This document shows, in pieces, positions 59,501 to 61,035 of a stretch of 64,000 nucleotides of DNA. The position numbers and the translations under genes were made by a program. The stretch is from Sabellastarte sp. h YS-2021. Taxonomy: Eukaryota; Annelida; Polychaeta; Sabellida; Sabellidae. The stretch is taken from the NCBI GenBank assembly GCA_964017235.1, contig OZ024927.1, forward strand, positions 56,487,293 to 56,551,292, in the 5' to 3' direction. The stretch's first letter is position 1, and each line of letters starts with the position of its first letter. The notes beneath the pieces are model-generated. The model saw nothing but the letters and a program-made list of their open reading frames with translations. It searched no databases and was not told where the DNA came from.

Positions 59501-61035
59501 TTGTTTTTTTTTACTGCACTGAACTAGTTTACAAACTGTTAGTGTTTATGTACACAACTCTGGCTGTCTTGTTTTACCGCAGTACTGAACTGGATAAGTG
59601 ACTGACAACAGGTGGAATGTGTATGCACTTCCTTGTTAGTTCTGTGGCTGTGAATCCTTCGTTGCTAAACCACAAAACACTTCTGACACCATGTGGAGTT
59701 ATTATATAGACAAACAGCCTTATATAAGTCTCTTTATTGGGTTCTTAGTTTACAACAGGAAACACGCCGGTTCTTGACAAGTACAATAAACAATACCGCT
59801 CTCGGGACATTCTAAGAGTCACACAACACGCATCATTCTAATAATCCCAAGCCAGGGATGTCCTGGTTTTGGGATCTAGTCCAGCTTTCAACAGAGATCC
59901 CACTCCAGTTACCAGTGTCAGCAACACTTCTCAAACAGTCCCACAAATCAAGTGTACCAGTACCATACAGTCATGAATTAGATTTTCTGGTTTTTGGTTT
60001 CTTGCAGACCCAATTTCTGAAACTGGGGCACTGTAAGTGGGACTCAGATTGGCAATTTTAAACATACATTCTAATCTTTTAACTCAAAATAAACAAATTG
60101 ACAAATACCTTCAGTCTCAGCTGTAATCTCTCCGCCTAGTGGGTTGATTCAGCATTCAGTTCCACATGGTAAGCTATTGTAGTGCAATAAAATTGAAAAT
60201 TTTAATTACTTAAATGTATTTTATATATTTCTGACACAGATGTGGGATATGAAATAGCTTTGAGAATATAATGGACAACAGTTAATTTTATGAAGTCAGA
60301 TTGAACCCTTTCCTTCAAGGTCAACTAGAATTTAAAGGCCTAAAAGCCACAAATCTCTTATTATCACCCCTTTAGATTTTTGATGTGAAAAAATCCTTCA
60401 AGAAGTCAGATTCTTTCACAAGGTTACCTTGTACTCCTCTTTCAGATATAAACCAGATCTTTGTTCTTAAAAACCATGGTATCACCATTGTTAATATTAC
60501 CTTGTCAATATTACCTTCACCTAGACAATGGAAAAGATTCTGTTACCTTACATTGTCCCTACCTGTTGCAGAGCAAACAAAGTTTGCAGCTTTGGTACCC
60601 TTTCTGGAGTGTAGGAAAACCTCATTCTAACTTTCCATATTTTACCTTTAACTTAGAACAGAGCAAGTCATATGAGGCAGCACTGGATTCATGTATAAAT
60701 ACCAGCAAAGATCTTTTGTCAATAGCCTTTTGGCTAACACAGCTCCAGTTATTTTATTTTATTTTTAATAGACTGTCATGCATCATTAAGTTTACTGATT
60801 TAATATGCAGTAACATTTTGTCCATAAAGTTTTATTCAAACTATGATTCTTTCAATTCAGATCAGAGACCATCGTGCAACACTGCTGGGACTTAGAGCCA
60901 AATAACCGACCAAGCTTCCAAAACATACTGACCAAACTCAAGAAAGAGTTCGAGAGTTGTGGCTCATCTGAAGATTATGTGTATGATGAAGGGGAGCAAA
61001 TGTATCATGATACCATTGTCCCTAGGGCATACTAA
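2506..61035 (+). CDS. Transmembrane tyrosine-kinase-like receptor, predicted pseudokinase (3' part of gene, ten exons)
   Basis: Ten exons (2506-2556, 7291-7405, 8669-8828, 10019-10241, 10361-10477, 11802-11947, 47883-48002, 49970-50096, 50661-50757, 60861-61035) join with matching phases into one frame of 442 residues plus stop. Numbering from the first full visible codon: transmembrane helix about 9-35, juxtamembrane 36-145, kinase-like domain about 146-415, C-tail to 442. Retained: Lys179 (VVAK), Asn280, APE 319-321, DVWSYGV 338-344, CWD...NRPSF 393-404. Altered: no GxGxxG loop, alphaC Glu position probably Met193, HRD is His273-Lys274-Arg275, DFG is Gly297-Phe298-Gly299. By family knowledge this predicts little or no phosphotransfer and a scaffolding or allosteric role at the plasma membrane; that role is inference. 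The ectodomain and start codon lie upstream of the window, so ligand and RTK subfamily are unknown. Introns total 57 kb and are full of TEs. Confidence 0.88.
3040..4330 (-). mobile_element. CR1/L2-like LINE relic (RT C-terminal half and 3' UTR)
   Basis: Minus-strand pieces follow the order of a CR1/L2 reverse transcriptase: a degraded [13 protein letters not shown] (GSVLGPllF) near 4030, then [13 protein letters not shown] near 3740, then [25 protein letters not shown] and [19 protein letters not shown] at 3600-3400, then the 3' UTR shared with copies at 1888 and 22195. Many frameshifts. Lies in intron 1, antisense to the host gene. Confidence 0.78.
4331..5566. other. Intron 1 sequence, no feature recognised
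   Basis: AT-rich, many stops in all frames, no repeat partner noticed elsewhere in the window. Confidence 0.5.
5567..7255 (-). mobile_element. L1/Tx1-like LINE relic (endonuclease end and RT)
   Basis: Read on the minus strand from 7255 down: a degraded endonuclease C-terminus ([20 protein letters not shown] near 7150, then [12 protein letters not shown]), the RT block [20 protein letters not shown] (6055-6000), and the RT catalytic box [10 protein letters not shown] around 5750-5720. Interrupted by stops and frameshifts. Inactive; in intron 1, antisense. Confidence 0.8.
7291..7405 (+). CDS. Exon 2: transmembrane helix and basic stop-transfer segment
   Basis: Acceptor cattttcag|ga. It encodes [18 protein letters not shown] followed by [10 protein letters not shown], a classic single-pass helix with cytoplasmic basic residues. 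The donor is AG|GTTGTT, weak beyond the GT, but the resulting phase 2 matches exon 3 exactly. LINE-derived sequence starts at or just after this donor. Confidence 0.82.
7406..7790 (+). mobile_element. CR1/L2-like LINE 3' fragment abutting exon 2
   Basis: The + strand reads [20 protein letters not shown] then [12 protein letters not shown], the C-terminus of CR1/L2 ORF2, with a stop and frameshift. It ends near 7770-7790 in tandem GATTA (agattagattagattag), the 3'-terminal microsatellite typical of CR1/L2 elements. The same family is present inverted at 38536-38960. Its upstream limit is at or very near the exon 2 donor. Confidence 0.78.
7791..8668. other. Rest of intron 2
   Basis: AT-rich sequence without recognised features. 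Confidence 0.5.
8669..8828 (+). CDS. Exon 3: cytoplasmic juxtamembrane segment
   Basis: Acceptor aatttttag|ac, donor AAG|gtatga. 160 nt completing a split Arg codon and ending in phase 0. Polar, Asn/Gln-rich sequence without a known fold. It carries an NPSY motif (residues 86-89), the NPxY form bound by PTB domains in other receptors. No stop codons; codons read through cleanly into exon 4. Confidence 0.8.
8829..10018. other. Intron 3
   Basis: No TE or RNA recognised. A stretch at 9735-9960 has many diverged copies of short gaattgaaat / gaaagt-like words, probably simple-sequence decay. Confidence 0.45.
10019..10241 (+). CDS. Exon 4: acidic juxtamembrane and kinase N-lobe start
   Basis: Acceptor tatctccag|ga, donor TAAAG|gtaaca. 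74 codons. Begins with an acidic stretch (DEEDD) and HIYGNM (Tyr127), which fits both YxN (Grb2 SH2) and YxxM (PI3K p85) consensus. Kinase-like homology starts at IILGEKL. The expected GxGxxG is replaced by PNVNRKGF, about three residues longer than usual, then KKATLL and the beta3 motif TTVVAKMCK with Lys179. Confidence 0.9.
10361..10477 (+). CDS. Exon 5: kinase-like alphaC helix and beta4
   Basis: Acceptor ttgtccag|cc, donor CAAG|gtaata, separated from exon 4 by only 119 bp. Encodes [18 protein letters not shown], then [14 protein letters not shown], matching the RTK pattern HpNIvrfiGa. In alignment by eye the alphaC glutamate falls on Met193. Confidence 0.9.
10478..11023. other. Left part of intron 5
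   Basis: AT-rich, ends in a run of A just before the SINE pair. Nothing else recognised. Confidence 0.5.
11024..11234 (+). mobile_element. SINE family A, copy 1 (tRNA-derived)
   Basis: tRNA-like head with A box tggcagagtgg (11031-11041) and B box ggttcggttcc (11073-11083), then a conserved body (ctggtagttgcttgcc..., ctggtttcctctgcccttcc, aactacccgtcgtgatat) ending gttgaaagcgatgtaaa. The same body occurs inverted at 31271-31500 and, more diverged, at 39452-39668 and 48150-48330. No protein is encoded. Transcription would be by RNA polymerase III; mobilisation by a LINE is inferred. Confidence 0.85.
11235..11535 (+). mobile_element. SINE family B (tRNA-derived), directly after SINE A
   Basis: The head has a perfect A box TGGCTCAGTTGG (11246-11257) and B box GGTTCGATCCC (11290-11300) around a CAT anticodon-like loop. 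The body contains cttgggcaagatgttaacc and attaatgggtacctggctgc. No CCA-side acceptor pairing, so it is a SINE head and not a functional tRNA gene. The right end is uncertain. Confidence 0.75.
11536..11801. other. Right end of intron 5
   Basis: AT-rich; possibly includes the SINE B tail (acatttacatttacattttgc). Confidence 0.4.
11802..11947 (+). CDS. Exon 6: hinge, alphaD and alphaE of the kinase-like domain
   Basis: Acceptor tctttccag|gt, donor AACAAG|gtattc. Encodes [18 protein letters not shown] (hinge, as in RTK GpLllvlEyc..GdLldyL) and [12 protein letters not shown] (alphaE end). Ends in phase 0 just before the catalytic loop, followed by the 36-kb intron. Confidence 0.92.
11948..14399. 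other. First part of the 36-kb intron 6
   Basis: AT-rich, frames full of stops. An open stretch at 13069-13365 has no recognisable family. No repeat partner noticed. Confidence 0.45.
14400..15335 (+). mobile_element. LTR of an unidentified LTR retrotransposon (solo or partial)
   Basis: TATATAA at 14704-14710 is followed by a region rich in gatcacaggata/tggatac words, ending gtaattactactgtgcgtgtc...gtaaca. About 500 bp of it is clearly homologous, in reverse orientation, to 37985-38490, so this is a dispersed promoter-bearing repeat. The left boundary is uncertain. No gag-pol adjoining. Confidence 0.6.
15459..16574 (-). mobile_element. DIRS-family retrotransposon relic (RT N-terminus and tyrosine recombinase)
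   Basis: Minus frames from 16574: [19 protein letters not shown] and PFMGFLWG, then (16425-16108) [20 protein letters not shown] and [17 protein letters not shown], matching DIRS RT (aGPFd..Pi...h.SP, iDLSWP...SVN). At 15920-15459 a separate frame reads [20 protein letters not shown] and [20 protein letters not shown], resembling the N-terminal SAM-like domain of DIRS tyrosine recombinases. The middle of the element is deleted. Confidence 0.7.
16575..17155. other. Intron sequence, no feature recognised
   Basis: AT-rich; no coding or repeat signal. Confidence 0.45.
17156..17173. promoter_or_regulatory. 18-bp perfect palindrome containing a full CRE
   Basis: ACCTGTGACGTCACAGGT is a perfect 18-bp palindrome with the CREB/ATF octamer TGACGTCA at 17161-17168. 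Function is not shown by sequence alone; a second full octamer lies at 19402-19409. Confidence 0.4.
17520..18735. repeat. Three diverged copies of a ~500-bp unit
   Basis: aagtct(a/g)gatcttacaaatga occurs near 17533 and 18000; cctggct(g/a)tatttgtg...ttgcagca near 17652, 18090 and (diverged) 18677. The units are spaced about 450-600 bp and strongly diverged. No coding function is evident. Confidence 0.5.
18736..21499. other. Intron sequence without recognised features
   Basis: AT-rich with scattered short open frames that match nothing I know. A CRE octamer at 19402-19409 and TTACGTCA at 21492-21499 are the only words of note. Confidence 0.4.
21500..24460 (-). mobile_element. Non-LTR retrotransposon relic A (split by another LINE)
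   Basis: Minus frames in order: [17 protein letters not shown] and [19 protein letters not shown] (24443-24132), [20 protein letters not shown] (24071-23868), then after the inserted [24 protein letters not shown] (22122-21886) and [20 protein letters not shown] (21835-21500), the C-terminal Cys/His tail of this LINE type. Frames are broken. The clade is uncertain. Lies in intron 6, antisense to the host gene. Confidence 0.72.
22190..23860 (-). mobile_element. CR1/L2-like LINE inserted in relic A
   Basis: Minus frames: [19 protein letters not shown] and [16 protein letters not shown] (23344-23200), then [19 protein letters not shown] and [14 protein letters not shown], the RT YxDD box (23160-23020), then C-terminal and 3' UTR sequence ending at about 22190 with the same 3' end as the copies at 1888 and 3040. 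Frameshifts in the RT. Relic A reading resumes on both sides. Confidence 0.8.
24461..26640. other. Unassigned region with several open minus-strand frames
   Basis: Minus frames at 25359-24940, 25662-25402 and 25901-25656 are longer than the local average, and the strand is consistently open. The 25901 frame starts [12 protein letters not shown], coiled-coil-like, as in many retroelement gag proteins. I do not recognise a family; a degraded gag (DIRS or LTR type) is a guess. Confidence 0.3.
26640..27115 (-). mobile_element. L1/Tx1-like LINE fragment
   Basis: The minus frame 27062-26859 reads [20 protein letters not shown], matching the conserved spacer after the endonuclease (rGpgYWKfN.slL.d). 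Only a few hundred bases remain. Confidence 0.6.
28063..28660 (+). pseudogene. Harbinger DNA-binding protein (MADF/Myb-SANT-like), interrupted
   Basis: The frame has an N-terminal charged stretch, then [35 protein letters not shown] and [20 protein letters not shown], a MADF domain (about residues 25-95 counted from the Met at 28063) as in the second gene of Harbinger elements. In active elements this protein brings the transposase to the ends. An in-frame TGA at about 28367 and TAA at about 28432 interrupt the frame, which then continues openly to 28660. Confidence 0.78.
29620..30230 (-). pseudogene. Harbinger transposase (DDE), truncated and interrupted
   Basis: Read from 30230 down: [40 protein letters not shown] (second catalytic Asp region), [17 protein letters not shown], then two stops near 29850, then [18 protein letters not shown] with the catalytic Glu, and VVLHNMLR. 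The N-terminal DNA-binding part is deleted. A 56-bp tandem duplication (30011-30122) also shifts the frame. Cannot encode an active enzyme. Confidence 0.85.
30011..30122. repeat. 56-bp tandem duplication inside the Harbinger transposase
   Basis: tgtgcatctgagcatgaacc...gaatctgtattc occurs twice in direct tandem (30011-30066, 30067-30122) with about one difference (actgcaccc / actgaaccc). 56 is not a multiple of three, so it breaks the frame; the near identity points to a late event. Confidence 0.85.
30825..31270. other. AT-rich spacer between Harbinger and SINE
   Basis: Mostly A-rich sequence. The part 31190-31270 (ttgcctcttacaacacacaggagg...) may be the 3' extension of the adjacent SINE or a separate repeat. 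Confidence 0.4.
31271..31500 (-). mobile_element. SINE family A, copy 2
   Basis: The reverse complement reads ccatggtggcagagtggtaa (A box), ggggtttgattcccggcacg (B box), then the family A body to gttgaaagcgacataaaacc. Clearly homologous to 11024-11234 along its whole length. Confidence 0.85.
31501..32859. other. Unassigned intron sequence
   Basis: No family recognised. The + strand near 32460-32690 is partly open ([16 protein letters not shown]...) and could be the upstream part of the LINE that follows; this is a guess. Confidence 0.35.
32860..34063 (+). mobile_element. L1/Tx1-like LINE, C-terminal half of ORF2
   Basis: Starts with [20 protein letters not shown] (32888 on), then after stops near 33220 a 269-residue open frame (33254-34063). 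This has [20 protein letters not shown] and [20 protein letters not shown], the CxxC...HxxxxC zinc-like end of Tx1/L1 ORF2. The long open frame suggests it is younger than the other L1 pieces, though it has no RT core. Confidence 0.82.
34110..36740 (+). mobile_element. DIRS-family retrotransposon relic (RT, RNase H, tyrosine recombinase)
   Basis: Ordered + strand pieces: [20 protein letters not shown] and [20 protein letters not shown] (34232-34440), [15 protein letters not shown] (34625), the RT catalytic box [11 protein letters not shown] (34922-34955), [20 protein letters not shown] (35180 on), and the recombinase motif [20 protein letters not shown] (36290-36350) with the first catalytic Arg. 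Several frameshifts. Same family as 15459-16574. Confidence 0.82.
36741..37250. other. Probable 3' non-coding part of the DIRS relic
   Basis: AT-rich, ends near cccgtcttgtgtgtttactg...gactcaggatggggga. Placed with the DIRS element by position only. Confidence 0.35.
37251..37980 (-). mobile_element. L1-like LINE fragment, endonuclease N-terminus
   Basis: The minus frame 37635-37408 reads [20 protein letters not shown], the conserved start of the L1 endonuclease (kr...fl...kydI..LQEt). It lies downstream, in element direction, of the ORF1 piece at 39685-40560, so both probably belong to one element later invaded by an LTR, an L2 piece and a SINE. Confidence 0.6.
37985..38490 (-). mobile_element. 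LTR relic, same family as 14400-15335
   Basis: The reverse complement aligns along its length with 14793-15325 (cagatcacaggatacagat, gtgttagtggacaccgga, ggtaattacta, cttttcctgttgc). It carries an extra 62-bp tandem duplication at 38338-38461 (caaatccactctctggtgga...ccaaagtacag). No internal region is attached. Confidence 0.7.
38536..38960 (-). mobile_element. CR1/L2-like LINE 3' fragment
   Basis: Minus frame: [20 protein letters not shown] then [19 protein letters not shown], the CR1/L2 C-terminus. It ends (38536-38551) in tandem TCTAA, i.e. (TTAGA)n on the element strand. The same subfamily is on the + strand at 7406-7790. Confidence 0.78.
39436..39684 (-). mobile_element. SINE family A-related copy 3 with 16-bp target duplication
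   Basis: The element body is 39452-39668, flanked by identical ctatgtctgtgtgaga at 39436-39451 and 39669-39684. On the minus strand: A box region tggtgtagcggatagag (39659-39643), B box ggttcaaatct (39615-39605), then the family body to gttgaacgcggcgtaaaac. The long duplication is the signature of LINE-driven (target-primed) insertion. It sits within L1 ORF1-derived sequence. Confidence 0.9.
39685..40560 (-). mobile_element. L1-like LINE ORF1 relic
   Basis: Minus frame 40338-40087: coiled coil ([20 protein letters not shown]...[12 protein letters not shown]) then [20 protein letters not shown] and FLEQELGIN, the L1 ORF1p coiled coil to RRM junction. Frame 39897-39670: [14 protein letters not shown] and [17 protein letters not shown], the ORF1p C-terminal domain. 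These proteins package LINE RNA; this copy is frameshifted. Confidence 0.72.
40561..41285. other. Intron sequence, no feature recognised
   Basis: AT-rich. A short imperfect repeat (agatta(a)ttgtttcc near 40730 and 40808) is the only structure noticed. Confidence 0.4.
41286..42026 (-). mobile_element. CR1/L2-like LINE relic (RT core to thumb)
   Basis: Minus frame from 42026: [20 protein letters not shown] (RT YxDD box, near 41960-41900), [18 protein letters not shown], and [20 protein letters not shown], the conserved CR1/L2 block after the catalytic site. Stops follow. Lies directly beside a Kolobok transposase fragment. Confidence 0.75.
42027..42165 (+). mobile_element. Stray Kolobok transposase fragment
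   Basis: tttgtgagagac...tttttaatcatatgagacttgcttgca is nearly identical to 45065-45177 inside the Kolobok-like element. Its left end (ccatattaact) matches 45008-45018, so it looks like a copy with a short internal deletion. Confidence 0.75.
42166..44046. other. Unassigned region
   Basis: A short + frame at 42153-42335 ([20 protein letters not shown]) and minus frames at 42636-42391 and 42919-42722 match nothing I recognise. Could include the left flank of the Kolobok element; no terminal repeats identified. Confidence 0.3.
44059..46476 (+). pseudogene. THAP-domain transposase (Kolobok-like), broken
   Basis: [20 protein letters not shown] (44071 on) is a THAP zinc-finger start (C..NR...gvsFH.FP); the first zinc Cys of the usual CxxxxC pair is replaced. 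Later pieces: [20 protein letters not shown] (45086 on, twice), [38 protein letters not shown] and [16 protein letters not shown] (45623-46033), then [15 protein letters not shown] and [12 protein letters not shown] (46012-46476). Order and motifs fit Kolobok-like transposases. Stops, a frameshift near 46020 and a ~190-bp tandem duplication make it non-functional. Confidence 0.7.
45075..45460. repeat. Tandem duplication (~190 bp) in the transposase
   Basis: ccagctggaaatatacttct...aatgagcaacag(c/t)(a/g)aaatct occurs twice in direct tandem, first from about 45079, second from about 45270, with a few differences. A third partial copy is at 42060-42165. Confidence 0.85.
46505..46565. repeat. gtgatatatatttata microrepeat
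   Basis: Three near copies of gtgatat(a/c)tatttata in 60 bp between the two Kolobok genes. Simple AT-rich repeat; could be stem-forming. Confidence 0.5.
46720..47640 (-). pseudogene. Second Kolobok protein, P2X7-tail-like cysteine-rich domain, broken
   Basis: Minus strand: [18 protein letters not shown] (from 47605), [20 protein letters not shown] and [12 protein letters not shown] (47075-46985), [19 protein letters not shown] then KPHPQLPDV (46820-46735). This is the zinc-binding type of domain related to the P2X7 receptor C-terminus that often accompanies such transposases. Gaps and stops separate the pieces. Role in transposition unknown. Confidence 0.62.
47883..48002 (+). CDS. Exon 7: degenerate catalytic loop and DFG segment
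   Basis: Acceptor tctgtgacag|at, donor AAAG|gtaatt; 40 whole codons, phase 0 at both ends. Encodes [13 protein letters not shown] where active RTKs have xVHRDLAARNxLL: the catalytic Asp is Arg275, while Arg279 and Asn280 remain. AKVSGFGPM replaces xKIxDFGLx: the Mg-binding Asp is Gly297. The following DEQDDDTK is strongly acidic and lacks tyrosine. Confidence 0.92.
48140..48340 (+). mobile_element. SINE family A relic, copy 4
   Basis: gcgggtttgaatcctagccc (B box region) then gtgaagtgggaaagtttgat and agttgctgtctgaggcccaa parallels the SINE A body (cacgtggaaaagctggtagttgcttgccg...). Diverged; in intron 7. Confidence 0.6.
48412..49213. mobile_element. MITE-like element rich in AAACNTTT words
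   Basis: Begins CCCAGTAAACATT and ends AATGTTTACTGGG, a perfect 13-bp terminal inverted repeat. Inside, short inverted words such as aaacgttt, aaaacatttt and tgtttaaaca recur dozens of times. No coding capacity. A 2-bp TT flank on both sides could be the target duplication but is not decisive. Superfamily unknown; in intron 7. Confidence 0.72.
49214..49969. other. Rest of intron 7
   Basis: AT-rich, nothing recognised; ends in the acceptor of exon 8. Confidence 0.5.
49970..50096 (+). CDS. Exon 8: APE motif and alphaF
   Basis: Acceptor atcacacag|ga, donor CAAG|gtacga. Encodes [13 protein letters not shown], the tyrosine-kinase form of the APE region, then [18 protein letters not shown] with the alphaF Asp and Trp preserved. 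C-lobe structure is therefore well conserved despite the lost catalytic residues. Confidence 0.95.
50097..50660. other. Intron 8
   Basis: 564 bp, no repeat or gene recognised. Confidence 0.55.
50661..50757 (+). CDS. Exon 9: alphaG region
   Basis: Acceptor gcataaag|gt, donor TTTTAT|gtatgt. Enters completing a Gly codon and leaves in phase 2. Encodes [20 protein letters not shown] then [10 protein letters not shown], matching the RTK pattern .PYpgm...ev...i..GyRmp.P..cP. The acceptor has a poor pyrimidine tract, but phase and homology agree. Confidence 0.88.
50830..52000 (+). mobile_element. L1/Tx1-like LINE relic
   Basis: The + strand reads, with many stops, [43 protein letters not shown] and [12 protein letters not shown], the spacer before the L1 RT, and near 51850 [20 protein letters not shown], the post-RT block. 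Strongly decayed; in intron 9, sense to the host gene. Confidence 0.65.
52001..53849. other. Intron 9 sequence without recognised gene
   Basis: AT-rich, with TGACGTAA at 53171-53178 and a 12-base G run at 53834-53845. Part of 53560-53849 may be the 5' end of the DIRS-like relic. Confidence 0.4.
53850..55163 (+). mobile_element. DIRS/Ngaro-like retrotransposon relic, left part
   Basis: [20 protein letters not shown] (54309 on) is the RT block D.sDAY.hiPihp. HQYLDGWLI (near 54520) is the catalytic box with the second Asp now Gly. [20 protein letters not shown] (54648 on) follows, then an RNase H-like [12 protein letters not shown] (54996 on). It is cut at 55163 by the Gypsy element and continues at 59829. 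Frameshifted and inactive. Confidence 0.7.
55164..55300 (-). repeat. Gypsy 3' LTR
   Basis: 137 bp, identical to 59692-59828. On the element strand it carries AATAAA and then TATATAAG (at 55191-55200 on the + strand), the latter only about 30 bp from the LTR end. Confidence 0.96.
55301..55311 (-). other. Polypurine tract
   Basis: Directly inside the 3' LTR; the element strand reads GAAGGGGAGA, the usual primer for plus-strand DNA synthesis. Confidence 0.85.
55322..55379. repeat. 29-bp tandem duplication in the Gypsy 3' UTR
   Basis: gtttgccaatttacaatgtc(a)(t/c)taaac repeats at 55322-55350 and 55351-55379 with few differences, between the gag-pol stop and the polypurine tract. Confidence 0.85.
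55590..59486 (-). CDS. Gag-Pol polyprotein of the Gypsy element, single intact frame
   Basis: 1298 residues, no stop or frameshift, gag and pol fused. Gag about 1-220; two zinc knuckles at Cys223/Cys226/His232/Cys237 and Cys244/Cys247/His252/Cys257; aspartic protease LDTGAD (Asp306); reverse transcriptase about 430-620 with LPFG (556-559) and catalytic MDD (585-587); RNase H with Asp733, Glu774 and Asp799; integrase zinc site His957, His960, Cys990, Cys993, and catalytic Asp1020, Asp1073, Glu1109 (the last pair exactly 35 residues apart). The C-terminus lacks a recognisable chromodomain. It would form particles, copy the RNA and integrate it. Every catalytic residue I looked for is present. 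Confidence 0.96.
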   Translation of the reverse strand: MEGLQISAPEKFNFNQPEEWTKWIRRFERYMVASGLSNKSQAAKINSLVYCMGDKAEDILISLKLAQVDDYAVIKQRLDTYFVVKKNVIFERAKFNTRVQREGESADDFIRNLHALSETCDYPEGFVDEAIRDRIVVGICDKALCQSLQLIPDLTLQKVVDKVRQKESVEKQQVVLAKIDEHQTSAQADTVGVRKKVPQKKFQKKHQEQPRKHHKQSNRAAMCGRCGANTMHGRKECPANSVKCSKCQKVGHYAKMCRSRDVHAVGQGLQYEDPSNYAFLGEIVTDSSNWQVEITVNGGPLKFKLDTGADVTVIASSDHEKISPKPKLKKPQKLLFGASGKPLQVLGEFSATLSNPKQKQSSLETVYVVPWLKVPLLGRPAIEHLNLVKIVNEVNSSSYKMKILQKYPKLFSGLGEIQGEYDIKLKENAVPYAVKAPRRIPIPLLPKVTQQLDKMERDGVVSKVKDSTEWCAPIVVVPKQSGGIRICADLTSLNKSVIRPRYQLPSVENTLAKLQNAKVFTKLDANSGFWQCKLSECSKLLTTFITPIGRYCYNRLPFGITSGPEFFQEKIYGLLKGISVVECLMDDIVVYREDQEQHDKNLETVLSCLLKAGLTLNKEKCVFSQDQITFVGHRVGKNGITADPGKIDALRNMKEPSNVSEVRRFLGMANQLARFSPQLAHRTKTLRDLLSPKNSWVWDKDQQNAFDKVKEELSSPKTLALYDPSRDTKVSADSSSYGLGGVLLQKIGESWKPVSYASRSLTETETRYAQVEKEALAVTWACERFGDYLIGLEFQIETDHKPLVALLGRKSLDDLPPRIIRFRLRLMRFNYSIFHVPGKHMYTADTLSRAPLASQGDQKDRLLEQEVQAFVDVVMNCLPATDTKLGEISSAQQEDEICMEIVNYCINRWPQKHEIKGPLKAYETFANEFSVQHGILMRGDRIVIPAQLRIEMLQKIHAGHQGIVKCRELARSSIWWPGMSKQIEEMVKTCNVCIKHKPETVEPLLPSEFPTRAWQKMGVDLMEIKRKMFLVGIDYYSRYLEVIPLSTTTAHAVIEGVKAILARHGIVEKLISDNGPQFSSAEFVKFSKEWGFEHITSSPHYPQSNGESERAVQTAKGLLVKNKDPYLALLMYRATPLRNGFSPAELSQNRKFRIPLPIVPKLLDPKLTPKESIQQKEQQFQSKIKNNFDHRHAVKLNTNLPVGSKVMIRDNKAEGEIIGKAGTPRSYIVQTPSGSFRRNRRNLSELFNNQLKQTDSTVESPVKDSKSFSLEQATKPGVPSLVTTRSGRNVKAPVKLDL
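59678..59691 (-). other. Primer binding site, tRNA-Leu type
   Basis: cacttctgacacca on the + strand equals the 3' end of many metazoan tRNA-Leu molecules (…CACTTCTGACA plus CCA), so the element strand is complementary to it. It abuts the 5' LTR without a gap. Confidence 0.85.
59692..59828 (-). repeat. Gypsy 5' LTR
   Basis: 137 bp, identical to the 3' LTR. It contains the putative promoter; leader and primer site follow on the minus strand. Confidence 0.96.
59829..60061 (+). mobile_element. DIRS/Ngaro-like relic, right part
   Basis: After the target duplication the frame that ended at 55163 resumes (RNase H-type stretch, then a stop), ending about 60061. The resumption confirms that Gypsy inserted into this older element. 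Confidence 0.62.
60062..60860. other. Right end of intron 9
   Basis: AT-rich with short open frames on the + strand (60385-60895) that match nothing I know; ends in the acceptor of exon 10. Confidence 0.45.
60861..61035 (+). CDS. Exon 10: alphaH-alphaI and C-tail, with stop
   Basis: Acceptor caattcag|at, stop TAA at 61033-61035. Encodes [18 protein letters not shown], the RTK C..W...P..RP.F motif with the conserved Arg, then a 34-residue tail ending VPRAY. The tail has [11 protein letters not shown], acidic-flanked tyrosines typical of SH2 docking sites. Separated from exon 9 by a 10.1-kb intron carrying the intact Gypsy element. Confidence 0.94.

Larger units (their letters stand above)
55164..59828 (-). 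mobile_element. Complete Ty3/Gypsy (Metaviridae) LTR retrotransposon
   Basis: 4665 bp, antisense to the host gene in intron 9. The 137-bp LTRs (55164-55300 and 59692-59828) are identical base for base and end TG...CA. CGCAT at 55159-55163 and 59829-59833 is the target duplication. Between them are a primer binding site, one long gag-pol frame and a polypurine tract. The domain order protease, RT, RNase H, integrase defines Ty3/Gypsy. No envelope frame. The intact state and identical LTRs indicate very recent insertion; activity is possible but not shown. Confidence 0.96.

Noticed and set aside
2506-61035. Reading the kinase gene as a processed or dead pseudogene
   Set aside because: It has introns, GT/AG sites at every junction, compatible phases and no stops in 442 codons; only catalytic positions are altered.
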